Shown here: piece by piece, positions 1 through 11,554 of the stretch
How positions within the stretch are numbered: the first letter of the stretch is position 1
How the letters are laid out: the number at the start of each line of letters is the position of its first letter
Source: Adiantum capillus-veneris
Taxonomy: Eukaryota > Streptophyta > Polypodiopsida > Polypodiales > Pteridaceae
Assembly (NCBI GenBank): GCA_014529385.2
Contig: CM043963.1
Span: 100,247,412-100,311,411 of the forward strand
DNA: 64,000 bases
Direction: 5' to 3'
Notes under the pieces: model-generated
Database searches by the model: none
The model's input: only the letters and a program-made list of their open reading frames with translations
What the model was told of the DNA's origin: nothing
Made by a program: the position numbers and the translations under genes

Positions 1-8
1 GCCCCATA

Positions 9-60
<52 letters not shown>

Positions 61-200
61 CTCATTGTGGTCTGCACCTGCGCGCTCGGAAAGAGAGAGA
101 CACTGCCTGCACCTGCGCGCTCGGAAAGAGAGAGAGAAAGAAAGAGAGAGAGGCGGCCGGCTATTGACAACTGAGCTTCCGGGCAGTGCTCAACTGAGCG

Positions 201-247
<47 letters not shown>

Positions 248-616
248 CGGATTCCGGCGAAGTGCTCTGTACAGCAAGAAAGAAAGCGAGAGAGAGAAAG
301 AGAGAGGGAGATAGCGAGGACTCGCAGGTGCTCGAAAGAAACCTAGGTTTAGTGTAGTTCCACCTACAAATTTTGAAATTTACCTCTAAATATTTTATTT
401 GAAGGTAAGAAAACCTTCAAATTTTGACAAGTTACCTCTGTTGTTTCACATATGTAGGTTTGCCAAGTTTTTGGCAAGGAGGTCCCGGGGGGGGGGGCGT
501 TCCTGGAGATGGATGGACCATGGCGGCCGGCTATTGACAGTTGAGCTTAATAGCTTGCCGTTTTCAATTTCCAAAATGCCGGTTCACGACAAGGGGAAAA
601 GGAGAAATTCCACCCC

Positions 617-656
<40 letters not shown>

Positions 657-1130
657 AGACTCAGTGTGGCCTGCACCTACGCGCTCGGAAAGAGAGAGAC
701 ATTGCCTGCACCTGCATGCTCGAAAAGAGAGAGCGGCCAGCTGTTGAGAGCTGAGCTTCCGGACAGTGCTCAGCTCTCTCTCTCTCTCTCAGCTGAGCGC
801 GGAGAGAGAGAGAGAGAGAGAGAGAGAGCAGATTCAGAGGTCGGATTTCGACGATGTGCTCTACATAGCAAGAAAGAAAGCGAGAGAGAGAAAGAGAGAG
901 AGAGAGATAGCAAGGACTCGCAGGTGCTTGAAAAAAACCTAGGTTTAGTGTAGTCCCACCTACAAATTTTGAAATTTACCTCTAAATTTTTTATTTGAAG
1001 GTAAGAAAACATTCAAAATTTGACAATTTACCTCTGTTGTTTCACATATGTAGGTTTGCCAAGTTTTTGGCAAGGAGGTCCCGGGGAGGGCGTTGCTGGA
1101 GATGGATGGGAAAAGGAGAAATTCCGCCCC

Positions 1131-1202
<72 letters not shown>

Positions 1203-1398
1203 AGACTCAGTGTGGCCTGCACCTGCGCGCTCGGAAAGAGAGAGACACTGCCTGCACCTGCATGCTCGGAAAGAGAGAGAGAGGCGGCCGGCTGTTGACA
1301 GCTGAGCTTTCGGATAGTGCTCAGTTGAGCGCGGAGAGAGAGAGATAGAGAGAGGGGGGGGGGGAGGGGGAGGGAGAGCAAACTGAGAGGCGGGCTGA

Positions 1399-1483
<85 letters not shown>

Positions 1484-1486
<3 letters not shown>

Positions 1487-1624
1487 AGAAGAAGAAGAAG
1501 AAGAAGAGAGTTTTAACGTCGTAGGAAACTATCCCAAGAGACCTTAAAGATCTAGCCGACGAGGAGTTGAACTCAAGACCTGTTATTCAAGAGGGAAATG
1601 GCATAACCAATCTACCATACTTGG

Positions 1625-1628
<4 letters not shown>
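1484..1628 (-). mobile_element. tRNA-derived SINE, copy 1, inside GA module 3
   Basis: On the minus strand the element reads 5' to 3': a tRNA-like head with A box TGGTAGATTGG (fits TRGYNNANNGG) and, about 40 nt on, B box GTTCAACTC (fits GWTCRANNC). A body containing CTCCTCGTCGGCTAG and CCTACGACGTTAAAACTCTC follows, then a (TTC)n tail. In plus orientation the tail is the GAA run at 1484-1508. It sits between two GA tracts inside the third copy of the local array, so it landed in a GA tract or seeded one. Related pieces at 4767-4902, 14163-14280 and 14442-14505 make this a family. RNA polymerase III transcription is inferred from the boxes. Confidence 0.6.
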
Positions 1629-1686
<58 letters not shown>

Positions 1687-1929
1687 CAGAGGTCGGATTT
1701 CGGCGATGTGCTCTGCACAACAAGAAAGAAAGCGAGAGAGAGAGAGAGCGAGGACTCGCAGTGCTCTAAAAAAACCTAGGTTTAGTATAGTCCCACCTAC
1801 AAATTTTGAAATTTACCTCTAATTCTTTTATTTGAAGGTAAGAAAACCTTCAAATTTTGACACTTTACCTCTGTTGTTTCACATATGTAGGTTTGCCAAG
1901 TTTTTGGCAAGGAGGTCCCAAGGGGGAGC

Positions 1930-2030
1930 CCGTTGAGATGGCCTTCTGCCTTTATGTCGCAGAACAACCAAGGTGCACGGCGCCCAGTGCACAAAATCGC
2001 GAATGCAAGTGTAGCCTGTCTCGAACGACT

Positions 2031-2068
<38 letters not shown>

Positions 2069-2161
2069 CCAAGGAGGTCCCGGGGGATTGCCGTTGTTGG
2101 AGATAGCCTTCTGCCTTTATGTCGTACGACAACCAAGGTGCATGGCGGTCAGTGCACAAAA
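1930..2161. repeat. Direct repeat pair, about 70 bp, 162 bp apart
   Basis: The stretch at 1930-1999 (key words GCCTTCTGCCTTTATGTCG and ACAACCAAGGTGCA, then CAGTGCACAAAATCG) recurs at 2092-2161 with scattered substitutions. A (GA)n tract at 2034-2062 and a second GGAGGTCCCGGGG motif lie between them. It appears to be another partial duplication of the end of the preceding module. No coding potential is seen. Confidence 0.7.
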
Positions 2162-2170
2162 TCGTTCTCT

Positions 2171-2927
2171 GTGTGGGGAGATTAATTATAGGGGAAGGGT
2201 TTCTGGGAGCTGTAAATCCTTACAGAGTAGCAAAATCCAATTTGGAAGGCTTTTAGAAGTAAGTTGGTGGTGAGTGCGATGGGGGTAAAGAGAGGCCATG
2301 CCGCCGCCGAAGGCGACGTCGTTTTACTAGTAGATAATAATGGAGCTTAAAATTTATGAGGAAGGAGAAGTCATCCATGTGTCTCTAGGTGCTTCACTTT
2401 AAAGAACCTTACAAAATGTCTCATTCTTATGAAGCTTGGAATCTTTGAACCTTTTTAGCTTTCATCTTTTAAATTTTAAAAAGTTTTGACTCTCCTTTTC
2501 TAGACTTTACTTTCCTTGTGAAAGCCAATTGAAAGGAGGCTCAATTTTTCTTTCAAAAAACCAATGGCCATAAAAGTTCAGAATCTAAGAAATTGTTTGT
2601 ACGTACACGAGCAAAATTTTGCCAATTTACTTCAAGGCAAACTTGGAATCTAGCTAGGATTTTGCAACTAATACACTAAACCTCAATTTTAATCAAAGAT
2701 CCATCTTGAATATCATCAAAATGGAAGGGTGTATGTGTGTGTCTGTGAGAGAGAGAGAGAGAGAGAGAGAGATGTCTCAAAAAGAGTGCCAAATGTTTTT
2801 TTCTTGCACGAAATAATTTTGAAGTAAATCTATCTATTCTGTTTCTTTATGGAAATCTCAAGCTCTTAACCATATGCATCGAAGAATAGAGTACCTCTCG
2901 AACGTGTGTGTATGCACATAGTCGATT

Positions 2928-2985
<58 letters not shown>

Positions 2986-3318
2986 ACAGATGGCATTAAG
3001 CTAGATTGTAAAGAGCAATAGATCGGATAGGAACCATTCAGACACTAGGTGTTTTTCCTTGTGAGCATGGCCAGTTCTCACATGGGCGATCCATCCCACG
3101 TGAGTCGAGTATGAAATTCTAAGGATGTGCAATGGATGTTCGTTGGTGTTGAGAGTGGCAAGGCTGGTCATCATATTGTGGGGCTACCCTATTTACTTGC
3201 TTGGGAGCATGCAATAGGCTAAGTGGCATGTCATCATGTCGGCTCCCTTTGTTTACCCATGAGATTTAGCTCTTCACTCAGCTAGCTTGAATATGTAGCC
3301 AAAGTGCATCACCGATTG

Positions 3319-3369
<51 letters not shown>

Positions 3370-3391
3370 ATTGATGTGTATGTGGGTGTGA

Positions 3392-3422
<31 letters not shown>

Positions 3423-4766
3423 ATGAGAGAGGGAGAGGATAGAGAGAATTTCATTAAAGTGTGTGTGGGTGTGAGGGGTCCTGTGTGTATGTGTCATGAG
3501 AGAGGGAGAGAGGAAGCTAGGTGCGTCCATGATTTGCTCATTTCCAAAGATGGAGATGTGTGACCTATTCTACAAGAAGGGTTAATTGTTTGTGCATTGT
3601 CTACCTTTTTTTTCTCAAGAAAACCTTGGCTAGACTTTGAGCTTGCAGTCAAGAAAACCAAAAAAAAATTACAAGGATTAGTGTGAACATTAGCAAATGC
3701 TTCAAATTTTGGACCAAAAAACTGAAAGAGTTTCAAGCATGTCCTTATTTCAAAAATGATTTTGACAACCATTGTGAGTACTCGGATGTAGCAACAACAT
3801 CAAGAAAAAGCAGGTAGTCAACAATGATAATTACAGAAGAGGTACACCTCTAATCTATTGGATTAAGTCTTCAAGGAAGTCAATCGCTAGCATCACCACA
3901 AGTCTGCACCACACTCATCTTCAATGCCCTGAGAGGCCCTTGATAGATTGTACCTTTAGCTACCAATCAATTTGATTTATTATTTCTATATTCATACCGA
4001 TTCCAACTATTTTGTAATGGTTTTTCTTGATTTTTTGAAGGTACTTACATACTTCACACCTCTCCTCTCTCCCATCACACTTGGGCAACGTCTCCTTTGG
4101 CAAGGCTAGAGTGAGAGGGATTGGAGCGGCATAATAACACCATGGACAAAATTTACTCACAAAAGTTAGATATTTGATCAAATACCAAAATTGAAGCAAA
4201 GAAGAAAGAGAATTGGAGAGGCTAAATATAAGTCCATGGACACCACTAGAGAGAGATTAGAGAGATAGAGAAGGTTGAAGCTTTGTTCACCAAAAGCTTT
4301 GGGAGGCGTATGTGGAACCAATGTATTAAGGGTTGTGAAGGGTTGGAAACACCATTCGCAAACCTTTGTGCTACACCTCCTTCTGTATTGAACTCTTCAC
4401 ACCTCCCATGGAACCTACTAAATTTTACTATACCTATAACAACAATACCTTGCATTTTCCAATACTATTATAGATAAAAAATTCCCTATTCATACCTCAA
4501 CTTCAACTTGATGTTCTACTACATAATCTGCTATCTAGAGTAGATCATTGTAGAGATGATTATCTCTTAGGATCTAAAAATTAAAGCCACCCAAAAAAAA
4601 GGCTTAGGATGATGACACTCCATTGTTCAAGAATCTTAGGCCTTTTGCCTCCTCTTTCTTTTTAATCACAGTTCAACATCCTAAATTAAGTAGACACATG
4701 GTTCTATTGCATGGCCAAGCCACAAAAATACGGATAGACAAGGAGAGAAGAGAATTCTTCTCTTTC
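2171..4766. other. Intergenic, microsatellite-studded
   Basis: I see no convincing gene here. Simple repeats are (GA)n at about 2749-2772, a (GT)n-(GA)n compound at about 2931-2982, (GA)n at 3321-3366 and (GT)n at 3396-3422. As elsewhere in the first 20 kb, the purine-rich strand of the GA tracts is the plus strand. Short frames in the stretch, including two overlapping ones near 4246-4477, show no recognisable domain. Confidence 0.6.
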
Positions 4767-4902
4767 TTAAAAACAATCCAAGAGACCCTATAGGTTTATC
4801 AACAACAAGTCCTCAAGTCAAGTCAAGAAGTGTAACTCAAAAGAAATTTAAAAGAACCAATCTATTGCACTTAGTTGAGAGAGAGAGAGAGAGAGAGAGA
4901 GA
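4767..4902 (-). mobile_element. SINE copy 2, diverged
   Basis: Aligned by eye to the copy at 1484-1628. It shares CCAAGAGACC, a degenerate AACTCAA block, CCAATCTA and a terminal TTAGTTGAGAGAG leading into (GA)n, matching TTGGGTAGAGAG at the head side of copy 1. The tRNA-like boxes are eroded. The head again abuts a GA tract (4878-4902). Confidence 0.45.
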
Positions 4903-5079
4903 TCATATTGTCTCTTCAAATATCAAGTATGACCTATGGAGACAAAGGAAACATATCACATACAATTTTGATCTGATTAGAGACTCTCAAACTTGCAAGG
5001 GCATATTGTGCATAAACTAAGGGCTTAGCGCACTATTGCACTATCTCGCACCAAAGAGTGTGGGAGATGGTCACATGAA

Positions 5080-5250
5080 TTTTTTTGTCTGTTTTAAAAT
5101 AAAATTATATTATCCATTAAAAATATATTATCACAAATGGTTTATACATTAAAAAAGGTCCCACTTAAATAATAAGGTGAAAGATGCACATTGCACATTA
5201 TCATTTGAAAACAAAATAAATTTAAAAATAAAAATAACTAGAGTGCTTCG
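5080..5250. repeat. Dispersed AT-rich repeat R, copy 1
   Basis: AT-rich sequence containing GGTTTATACATTA, CCCACTTAAATAATAAGGTG and GCACATTGCACATTATC. Two further copies are at 10920-11090 and 11310-11475. No coding capacity or terminal structure was recognised. It may be a decayed MITE or LTR fragment. Confidence 0.55.
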
Positions 5251-5296
5251 TTAGCTATGTTCCATCAAATTGAGATCGAACAAAAATATTGGAAAC

Positions 5297-5302
5297 TGAG
5301 AG

Positions 5303-5341
<39 letters not shown>

Positions 5342-5349
5342 AGAGAGAT
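5297..5349. repeat. (GA)n microsatellite
   Basis: A run of GA dinucleotides with one GAAGAG interruption, plus strand purine. The flanking 5350-5740 contains no recognised feature. Confidence 0.9.
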
Positions 5350-5739
5350 TTCATGGAAGAGTGTTAGATTTTTTAACCTGAGAGTGTTTGGCATACCGAT
5401 CGTCGTGGTTTAGTTGTGTACCTCCGCATAAATTGGTTACCGATCGTAGTGCTTCAGAGGGGTACCTCGCCAAAAATCACAAGGAGTGTTAAGAGTTTTG
5501 TCAAGCTCAATGTTCATGGTCATACAAGATGTCAATGTTATTAATTGTTTGTTGTTCCGTTTTTATGTTTTTAAAAAAAGCAAACATGCAGGTCTCCTTG
5601 CATGGGGGAGTTTGCACAGTCCTCCCCAATTTTTATAATACGAGGGAACGTGCCATTCCCACGGCAGCGTGCAATTTTCAGTGTGTTCATTAACTGCATT
5701 CTCAGTGTCAAAAAAATCAGAAAATGATAATGCTTACTC

Positions 5740-8700
5740 ACCGCGCGATTGAATGTCTATTGCCAATGGACTTCCTTGCATCAACGATGTTGGGCATCTC
5801 CTGCACTTAACCCGCTGCAAGAGACGACATCCCTGGGAGGATACCCTTCAAGAAGATTTTGTGCTATTGTGAGAACACCACATTTTGTATACATATCAAT
5901 CAAACCACCACCAAGCATGAAATTGTACTCCCAACAAATGTTGACTAGCGATCATATCGTGAATTCTAATATCTATGGTTGTGTACGTGATTGCATATGC
6001 TGACCCGCATGCCTTTCAGATTCCTGTGTAAGCGTAGTTGATTGCATCTGGATAGAGACCCTTTCTGCGATCTTGTGGCGGCTTTCCGCACAAGAAGCTC
6101 CTCGGGTGCTTTTCGTGCGTTATGAAGAGCACCATATGTGACGTACACATAGTCCCAGGAAAAGCCAAGCACAACTTCTTTCCTGTATCGCTCATTGGCC
6201 TTGCTCTTGTTGTGCATATCCCACAGTGAGTGCATTCAAGGAGTCCACACTACAGATAGAAAGATGAAAATGGCCTAGATCTTTCTGCGCTTGCTTCTCC
6301 GATGCGTATCCCACTACCAATGCATTGAAAGAGACGCCATTCCCATCATTTAATGCATTCGACAAGCAACATTTCGGGCAAAATGGTCATGAAGAATATG
6401 TCCATGTCATATTGCATCTTTGAACTTAATTTCAGAGCTTCCTCACCTGTCCTTGCTTGACATAACTGGATATAAAAGCACTCCAAGAGACTTCGGTTGG
6501 TGAGAAACAATATAATTGTGAATTTTTGTGCCAATACAAGCTTGTGTAGAGCTACATGGCTTCATGCATGCATACATGATTGCATCTGGAGAGAGGCCCT
6601 TACTTCGCATCTACTAAAAACAAAATAGAGCTTTCTGGCCCTGGCCTTGTGGAGCAAATCATGCAATCAACGCATTCCAAGAGTCCACACTCACGACATG
6701 AAGCTCCTCAAGCACTTGCATAGAGCCACATGACTTGAAGATGAAAGTATAGGTGACTGAATTTGGAGAGATATACTTGCTTTGCATCTTTCTTGCCCTG
6801 CTCTTGTTGCGCACATCCCGTAATCAGTGCATTCCAAGGGGAAATATTCTTGACAGAAAACTTCTCTAGCACTTTTTGTGCTCTCTCAAGCACACCACAT
6901 TTGGCATACATATCGACAAAGACAGTCCCAAGCATGGCATTTTCTTTCAACAGCCATGTTCTTGTTGTGTACATCCCGTAATCAATGCATTTCAAGAGGC
7001 AACATTCCGGACATGCCTTTATGCATGCATACATGATTGCATCTGGAGAGAGGCTCTTGCTTCACGTCTACTAAAAACAGAATAGAGCTTGTTGGCCCTA
7101 CCCTTGTGGAGCAAATCATTCGATCAACGCATTCCAAGAGTCCACACTCAGAACATGAAGCTCCTCGAACACTTGCGTAGAGCCACATGCCTTGACTAAA
7201 TTTGGAGAGATATACTTGCCTTGCATCCGCTAAAAACAACGTAGAGCTTTCTTGCCCTGCTCTTGTTGCACACATCCCGCAATCAGTGCATTCCAAGGGG
7301 CGACAGCCCGGAAAGAAAACTGATCTAGCACTTTTTGTGCTCTCTCAAGCACACCACATTTGGCATACATATCGACCAAGACAGTCCCAAGCATGGCTTC
7401 TTCTTTCAATAGCCATGTTCCTATTTTGCACAACCTGTAATCAATCCATTTGAAGAGGCGACATTCCGGAAACGAAACTCCTCAAGCACTTTTTCTGCCC
7501 ATGTTAGCTTCTTGCGTGGAGCTACGTGCCTTGATGCATGTGTACGTGATTGCATATGGAGAGAGGCTGTCCCTTTGCATATGTTGAAAACAAAATAGAG
7601 CTTGCTAGCCCTGCCCTCGTGGAGCAAATCATGCAATCAGCACATTCTAAGAGTCAACACTCAAGACAAGAAGCTCCTCGAGCACTTGCGCAAAGCCACA
7701 TGCCTTGAATGAATTTGGAGAGATATACTTTCTTTGCATCCGCTAAAAATAACCTACAGCTTTCTTGCCCTGCTCTTGTTGCGCACATCCCACAATCAGT
7801 GCATTCCAAGGGGCAAACATTCTGGACAAAAATAGAGCACTTTTTGTGCTCTCTCAAGCATACCACATTTGGCATACATATTGATTCAAGACAGTCCCAT
7901 GCATGGCATCTCCTTTCAACAGCCATGTTCTTGTTGTGCACATTCCGCGATCAATGCAGTTCAAGAGGCAACATTCCGGACAGGAAGCTACTCAAGAACT
8001 TTTTGTGCCCATAATAGCTTCTTCAGTAGAGCTACATGCCTTCATGCATGCGTGCATGATTGCATCTGGAGAGAGGCCCTCACTTCGCATCTGCTGAAAA
8101 TAGAATAGAGCTTGCTGGCCCTGCCCTTGTGGAGCAAATCATCCAATTAGTGCATTGTAAGAGTCCACACTCAGGACACGAAGCTCCTCGAGCACTTGCG
8201 TAGAGCCACATGCCTTGATTGAATTAGGAGAGATATACTTTTTTTGCATCTACTAAAAACAACATAGAGCTTTCAGCCCCTGCTCTTGTTGCACACATCC
8301 CGCAATCAGTGCATTCCAAGAGGCAACATTCCGGACAGAAAGATCCTTAAGCACTTTTCGTGCTCTCTCAAGCACACCACATTTTATTCACCAAGACAGT
8401 CGCAAGCATGACTTTTCTTGCGTAGAGCCACATGCCTTCAAGATGCATGCCTAGGTGATTGCATCTGGAGAGAGGCCAGATGCGAAGCATTCCAAGAGTC
8501 CACACTCCAAAAAGGAAGCTCCTTGAGCTCTTGCATAGAGCCACATGCCTTCAAGATGTAAGCATAGCGTTCAAGACGCAAGTATAGGATGCTGAATTTG
8601 GAGAGATACACTTGCTTTGCATCGTTGAAAGCAGCCTAGAGCATGATACGCTTCCTTAAGAGCATCGGACCAGGTATGGGCTCATTAATTCTCTCACCCA

Positions 8701-9480
8701 TGTCAACGGCATTGAAAAAGGTCAATGGCCGTCAAGGTGCAAGCATATGCATTCAACAGCCTCTGACTAACAATATAATTGTGAATTTTTGTGCCCATAC
8801 AAGCTTCTTGTGTAGAGATACATGGCTTCATGCATGTGTACTTGATTGCATCTAGAGAGAAGCCCTTGCTTTGCATCTGCTAAAAACAAAATAGACCTTT
8901 CTCGCCCTGTCCTTGTGGAGCAAACCATGCAATCAATGCATTCCAAGAGTCCACACTCACGGCATGAAGCTCCTCGAGCACTTGCGTAGAGGCACATGCC
9001 TTGAATGAATTTGGAGAGATATACTTGCTTTGCATCCGCTAAAACCAACCTAGAGCTTTCTTTGCTCTTGTTGCGCACATCCCTCAATCAGTGCATTCCA
9101 AGGGGAGACATTCCCGATAGAAAACTGCTCTAGCACTTTTTGTGCTCTCTCAAGCACACCACATTTGGCATACATATCGACCAAGACAATCCCAAGCATG
9201 ACATCTTCTTTCAATAGCCATGTTCTTGTTGTGCACATCCCGTAAGCAATGCAGTTCAAGAGGCGACATTCTGGAAAGGAAGCTCCCATATCAGCTTCTT
9301 GCATAGAGCTACATGCCTTCATGCATGCGTACGTGATTGCATCTGGAGAGAGGCCCTCGCTTCGCATCTGCTGAAAACAAAATAGAGCTCGCTGGCCCTG
9401 CCCTTGTGGAGCAAATCATGCAATCAGCACATTCCAAGAGTCCACACTCAGGACATGAAGCTCCTCAAGAGCCGAAAGAT
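5740..9480 (-). pseudogene. Decayed PPR-protein array
   Basis: In the minus-strand frames, classic pentatricopeptide phrases recur between frameshifts and stops: VDMYAKCGVLERAQKVL, SPWNALIAGC-QQEQGK, and SEGLSPDAITYACMKAC near 9330. These are the landmarks of plant PLS-type PPR proteins, which bind organellar RNA. No frame exceeds about 119 codons, so no product is expected. The WNALI-type landmark recurs about every 155-165 bp (near 6662, 6820, 6978, 7122, 7278, 7436, 7636, 7795, 7950, 8150, 8303, 8933, 9088, 9245, 9420). Landmarks cycle through three flavours, giving a super-unit of about 465-515 bp. A normal PLS triplet is about 300 bp, so the array grew by DNA duplication of already rearranged units. 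No C-terminal E or DYW domain is visible. Confidence 0.8.
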
Positions 9481-9516
9481 TCCACATGAGACTGTCAATA
9501 GCCACCTCATTTCCGT

Positions 9517-9876
9517 TTAATAACATAGTATTTTGCGAACATGCATCAGTGACCTCAACAACAGATTGTTCGCCATCAGTGGGGCAGGTTTTCCTTTGAC
9601 TTGTTTATCATGGGTGACGGTTCTCTTGTGAAGTTTTACGAGCGCGTAACCTTTGACACTGTCTACGGTGCATTCTTCCATAAAATATGTGCACCCATCA
9701 TGATGCTTAGCGATGTCAATTTGCTTCCCTTTTCGTTTTTTGTACGTGAAATACTTTAAGGTATAGTCACTGTTCTTTTTCACCACCGGTGGCCCTTGTT
9801 GCTTCCAATGATAGTCATCCTTGGTAAGCATCACTCTTTTCCCTTTACTCGTGTACTTGCAACATACTACCAACAA
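9517..9876 (-). CDS. Hypothetical ORF, weakly WRKY/FLYWCH-like
   Basis: A 119-codon minus-strand frame that stays open a little further upstream. It contains DDYHWKQQGPPVVKKN followed by an aromatic YTLKYFTY stretch. The spacing D-x-Y-x-W-x(3)-G-x(2)-VVK-x-N recalls the first strands of a WRKY/GCM1-type fold, found in WRKY factors and in some MULE/FAR1 relatives. The zinc-binding Cys/His are not where a WRKY domain needs them, so this is at best a relic or an unrelated protein. The GTG/TTG-type start is unconvincing. It follows the PPR array directly. Confidence 0.25.
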   Translation of the reverse strand: MLVVCCKYTSKGKRVMLTKDDYHWKQQGPPVVKKNSDYTLKYFTYKKRKGKQIDIAKHHDGCTYFMEECTVDSVKGYALVKLHKRTVTHDKQVKGKPAPLMANNLLLRSLMHVRKILCY

Positions 9877-9959
9877 GTATGTGTGATCATTTGCTACATC
9901 ATATGATGAGAGAAAGACGAACTCACATTTACTGAAGCTAGAAAACTTCCAAATCCACT

Positions 9960-10253
9960 TTAAAAAAAAAAGAAAATGTGCTTTTCTCTACCTATACATA
10001 CATCCCATGGATACTTGAGAAAGAAGTCCTCATTCACTTGAATGTTTCTCAGTGACATTGTTTTGAATGCATAATCCCATAGAGTAGGCACAAGTGATTC
10101 CAAGGAGGGCACATGACCACATTTTCTTTGCATTTTCGTACCTTGAAACATTAGAGAACTACATGATAATACTAGAGTGATCTTCATGTGTCGACGGACT
10201 ACGGTTTTGGACCACACATCCATATGATTGGTACTTGGTGATGACCTATACAT
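9960..10253 (-). CDS. Hypothetical ORF, unidentified
   Basis: A 97-codon minus-strand frame with a plausible amino-acid mix and no low-complexity bias (e.g. GHVPSLESLVPTLWDYAF). I do not recognise a domain. It lies about 80 bp upstream, in transcriptional sense, of the ORF at 9517-9876. The two could be exons of one old gene, but I see no clear splice pair. Confidence 0.2.
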   Translation of the reverse strand: MYRSSPSTNHMDVWSKTVVRRHMKITLVLSCSSLMFQGTKMQRKCGHVPSLESLVPTLWDYAFKTMSLRNIQVNEDFFLKYPWDVCIGREKHIFFFF

Positions 10254-10687
10254 CCAGATTGCAATGCTTCACTAGAATATACCTTAGCAAAAGACGGTGG
10301 GGATGGCGGACTATCCTACTGAGGTGGTTGCTGGCGTTGGCGCTCCAGAGAAACAAGCATGACATGCTCCTGGCAGTGGCGTCATCCACAGTATTGCGAA
10401 GGCCTGGAGTTTTTTTAAGAGATTTTTAGCGCTGGGCTTTTGACGGCATAGTTTTTTTTAGAGCTTTTAAGCATGGAGCCACGTGGGCTAATGACAGGCC
10501 ACGGATTGCGAAATGCCCACTACGCTAACGAAGTAAAAATATATATTGTATTATTCATTATACATACATTATACTAACTATGCAAGAGTCGATGACAAAA
10601 ACCTCAGACTCTTTCTTTCACCTCTCTCTTCTTTCACAAGGGACGGAGGTAGTTCTATAAAACTTATTCTGTACGATTTTGACATCC

Positions 10688-10765
10688 AATGAGCTGTAGT
10701 GTAGTGGTAGTGTCGTTCAGTAACATAGCTGTTGGATTCAATTCGATCACACCGATCCGCATTTC
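10688..10765 (+). other. tRNA-like pol III module, possible SINE head
   Basis: TAGTGTAGTGG matches the A-box consensus TRGYNNANNGG exactly, and ATTCAATTC matches the B-box GWTCRANNC with one mismatch about 35 nt later. Flanking cloverleaf arms do not pair convincingly, so a functional tRNA is unlikely. It reads on the plus strand and its sequence differs from the minus-strand SINE family of this window, so it may be a second SINE family or a tRNA pseudogene. Confidence 0.3.
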
Positions 10766-10919
10766 GTGCTAAAAAGTGGACGGTAGAACTGCTCTTCCGA
10801 GGGGGGAAGGGTTGCTAATTTTTTTGTGGCTCCAAAGAAGTGTAATTTCTTTTTGTGGCAATGGACAACCGTTCCTTTTTTAATGTCTTTCATCGGCTCT
10901 TGTGAACCCAAGCATAATC

Positions 10920-11475
10920 TCGAATGGTTTATATCAGAAAAGGCTCCACTTAAATACTAAGGTGAAAGGTGCAGATTACACATTATTCTTTGAAAACAAA
11001 ATAAAATGAAAAAGAAATAAAACAGAAGCAGTAAAATAAAAAACACACTAAAAACTAAAACAAAAGAATATACTAATGCTTTCATTAACAAGGTGAGGAC
11101 TCACGATGGCCTGTTGAAGGTAAGGGAGAAGGAAAGATTTATCGAAAGTAGGTCTTAATCAGTGTTGTAGTTGTATTGTTTTAATATAAAATTGTATTGT
11201 CCATATACAGGTGAAATAAAAGATCCATTTAATATTATAAAATTTAAATAGCATTAAAGGTAAGTCTCAATCAGGCCAGTTTTTTATTTTCTTCTTGTCG
11301 GTACTCGCTACTCACAAATGGCTTGTATATTATGAAGGGGCCCCAATAATAAGATAAATGGTGCACATTGCACATCAGTATTTTGAAACAAAATAAAACA
11401 AAAAGGAAGTAATATAAAAATACACATTACAAATCAAAACAAGAGAATATTTTAATGCTTTCAAAGAAGCACAAA
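10920..11475. repeat. Dispersed repeat R, copies 2 and 3
   Basis: Copies at 10920-11090 and 11310-11475 lie in direct orientation about 390 bp apart. Both carry a CACTTAAATA or CCCAATAATA block, GGTG-CA-ATT-CACAT, TTGAAA-CAAAATAAAA, and end with ACAA(A/G)AGAATAT-TAATGCTTTCA. They match copy 1 at 5080-5250. The intervening 11090-11310 is AT-rich and holds nothing recognised. Confidence 0.55.
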
Positions 11476-11554
11476 AAATAATTAAACAATTTAGTGAAGT
11501 GATTTTTTTTTTTGAATCCTCAAATGAGAGAATCGTTTATCAATACCTAAGTGT

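Larger units (their letters stand above)
1..2170. repeat. Triplicated GA-tract module array
   Basis: The first 2.2 kb is built from three conserved spacers separated by (GA)n tracts. Spacer 1 (around TGTGGCCTGCACCTGCGCGC) is at 61-125, 655-722 and 1201-1268. Spacer 2 (around GGTCGGATTTCGGCGATGTG) is at about 246, 839 and 1690. Spacer 3 (from AAACCTAGGTTTAGT to GGCAAGGAGGTCCC) is at about 340-490, 936-1083 and 1774-1920. The order 1-2-3 recurs three times, so this is a segmental tandem array of complex units, not just microsatellite. GA tracts lie near 11-56, 203-245, 619-654, 803-829, 1135-1201, 1405-1483 and 1628-1682. The many short frames here are RERERE or SLSLSL translations of the tracts and are not genes. 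Confidence 0.85.

Noticed and set aside
65-1402. Long frames rich in Arg-Glu or Ser-Leu
   Set aside because: They are translations of (GA)n and (TC)n tracts and recur in whatever frame the tract offers; no domain and no start context.
10688-10765. Functional tRNA gene
   Set aside because: A and B boxes are present but the acceptor and anticodon arms do not pair, and the spacing is better explained by a SINE head or pseudogene.
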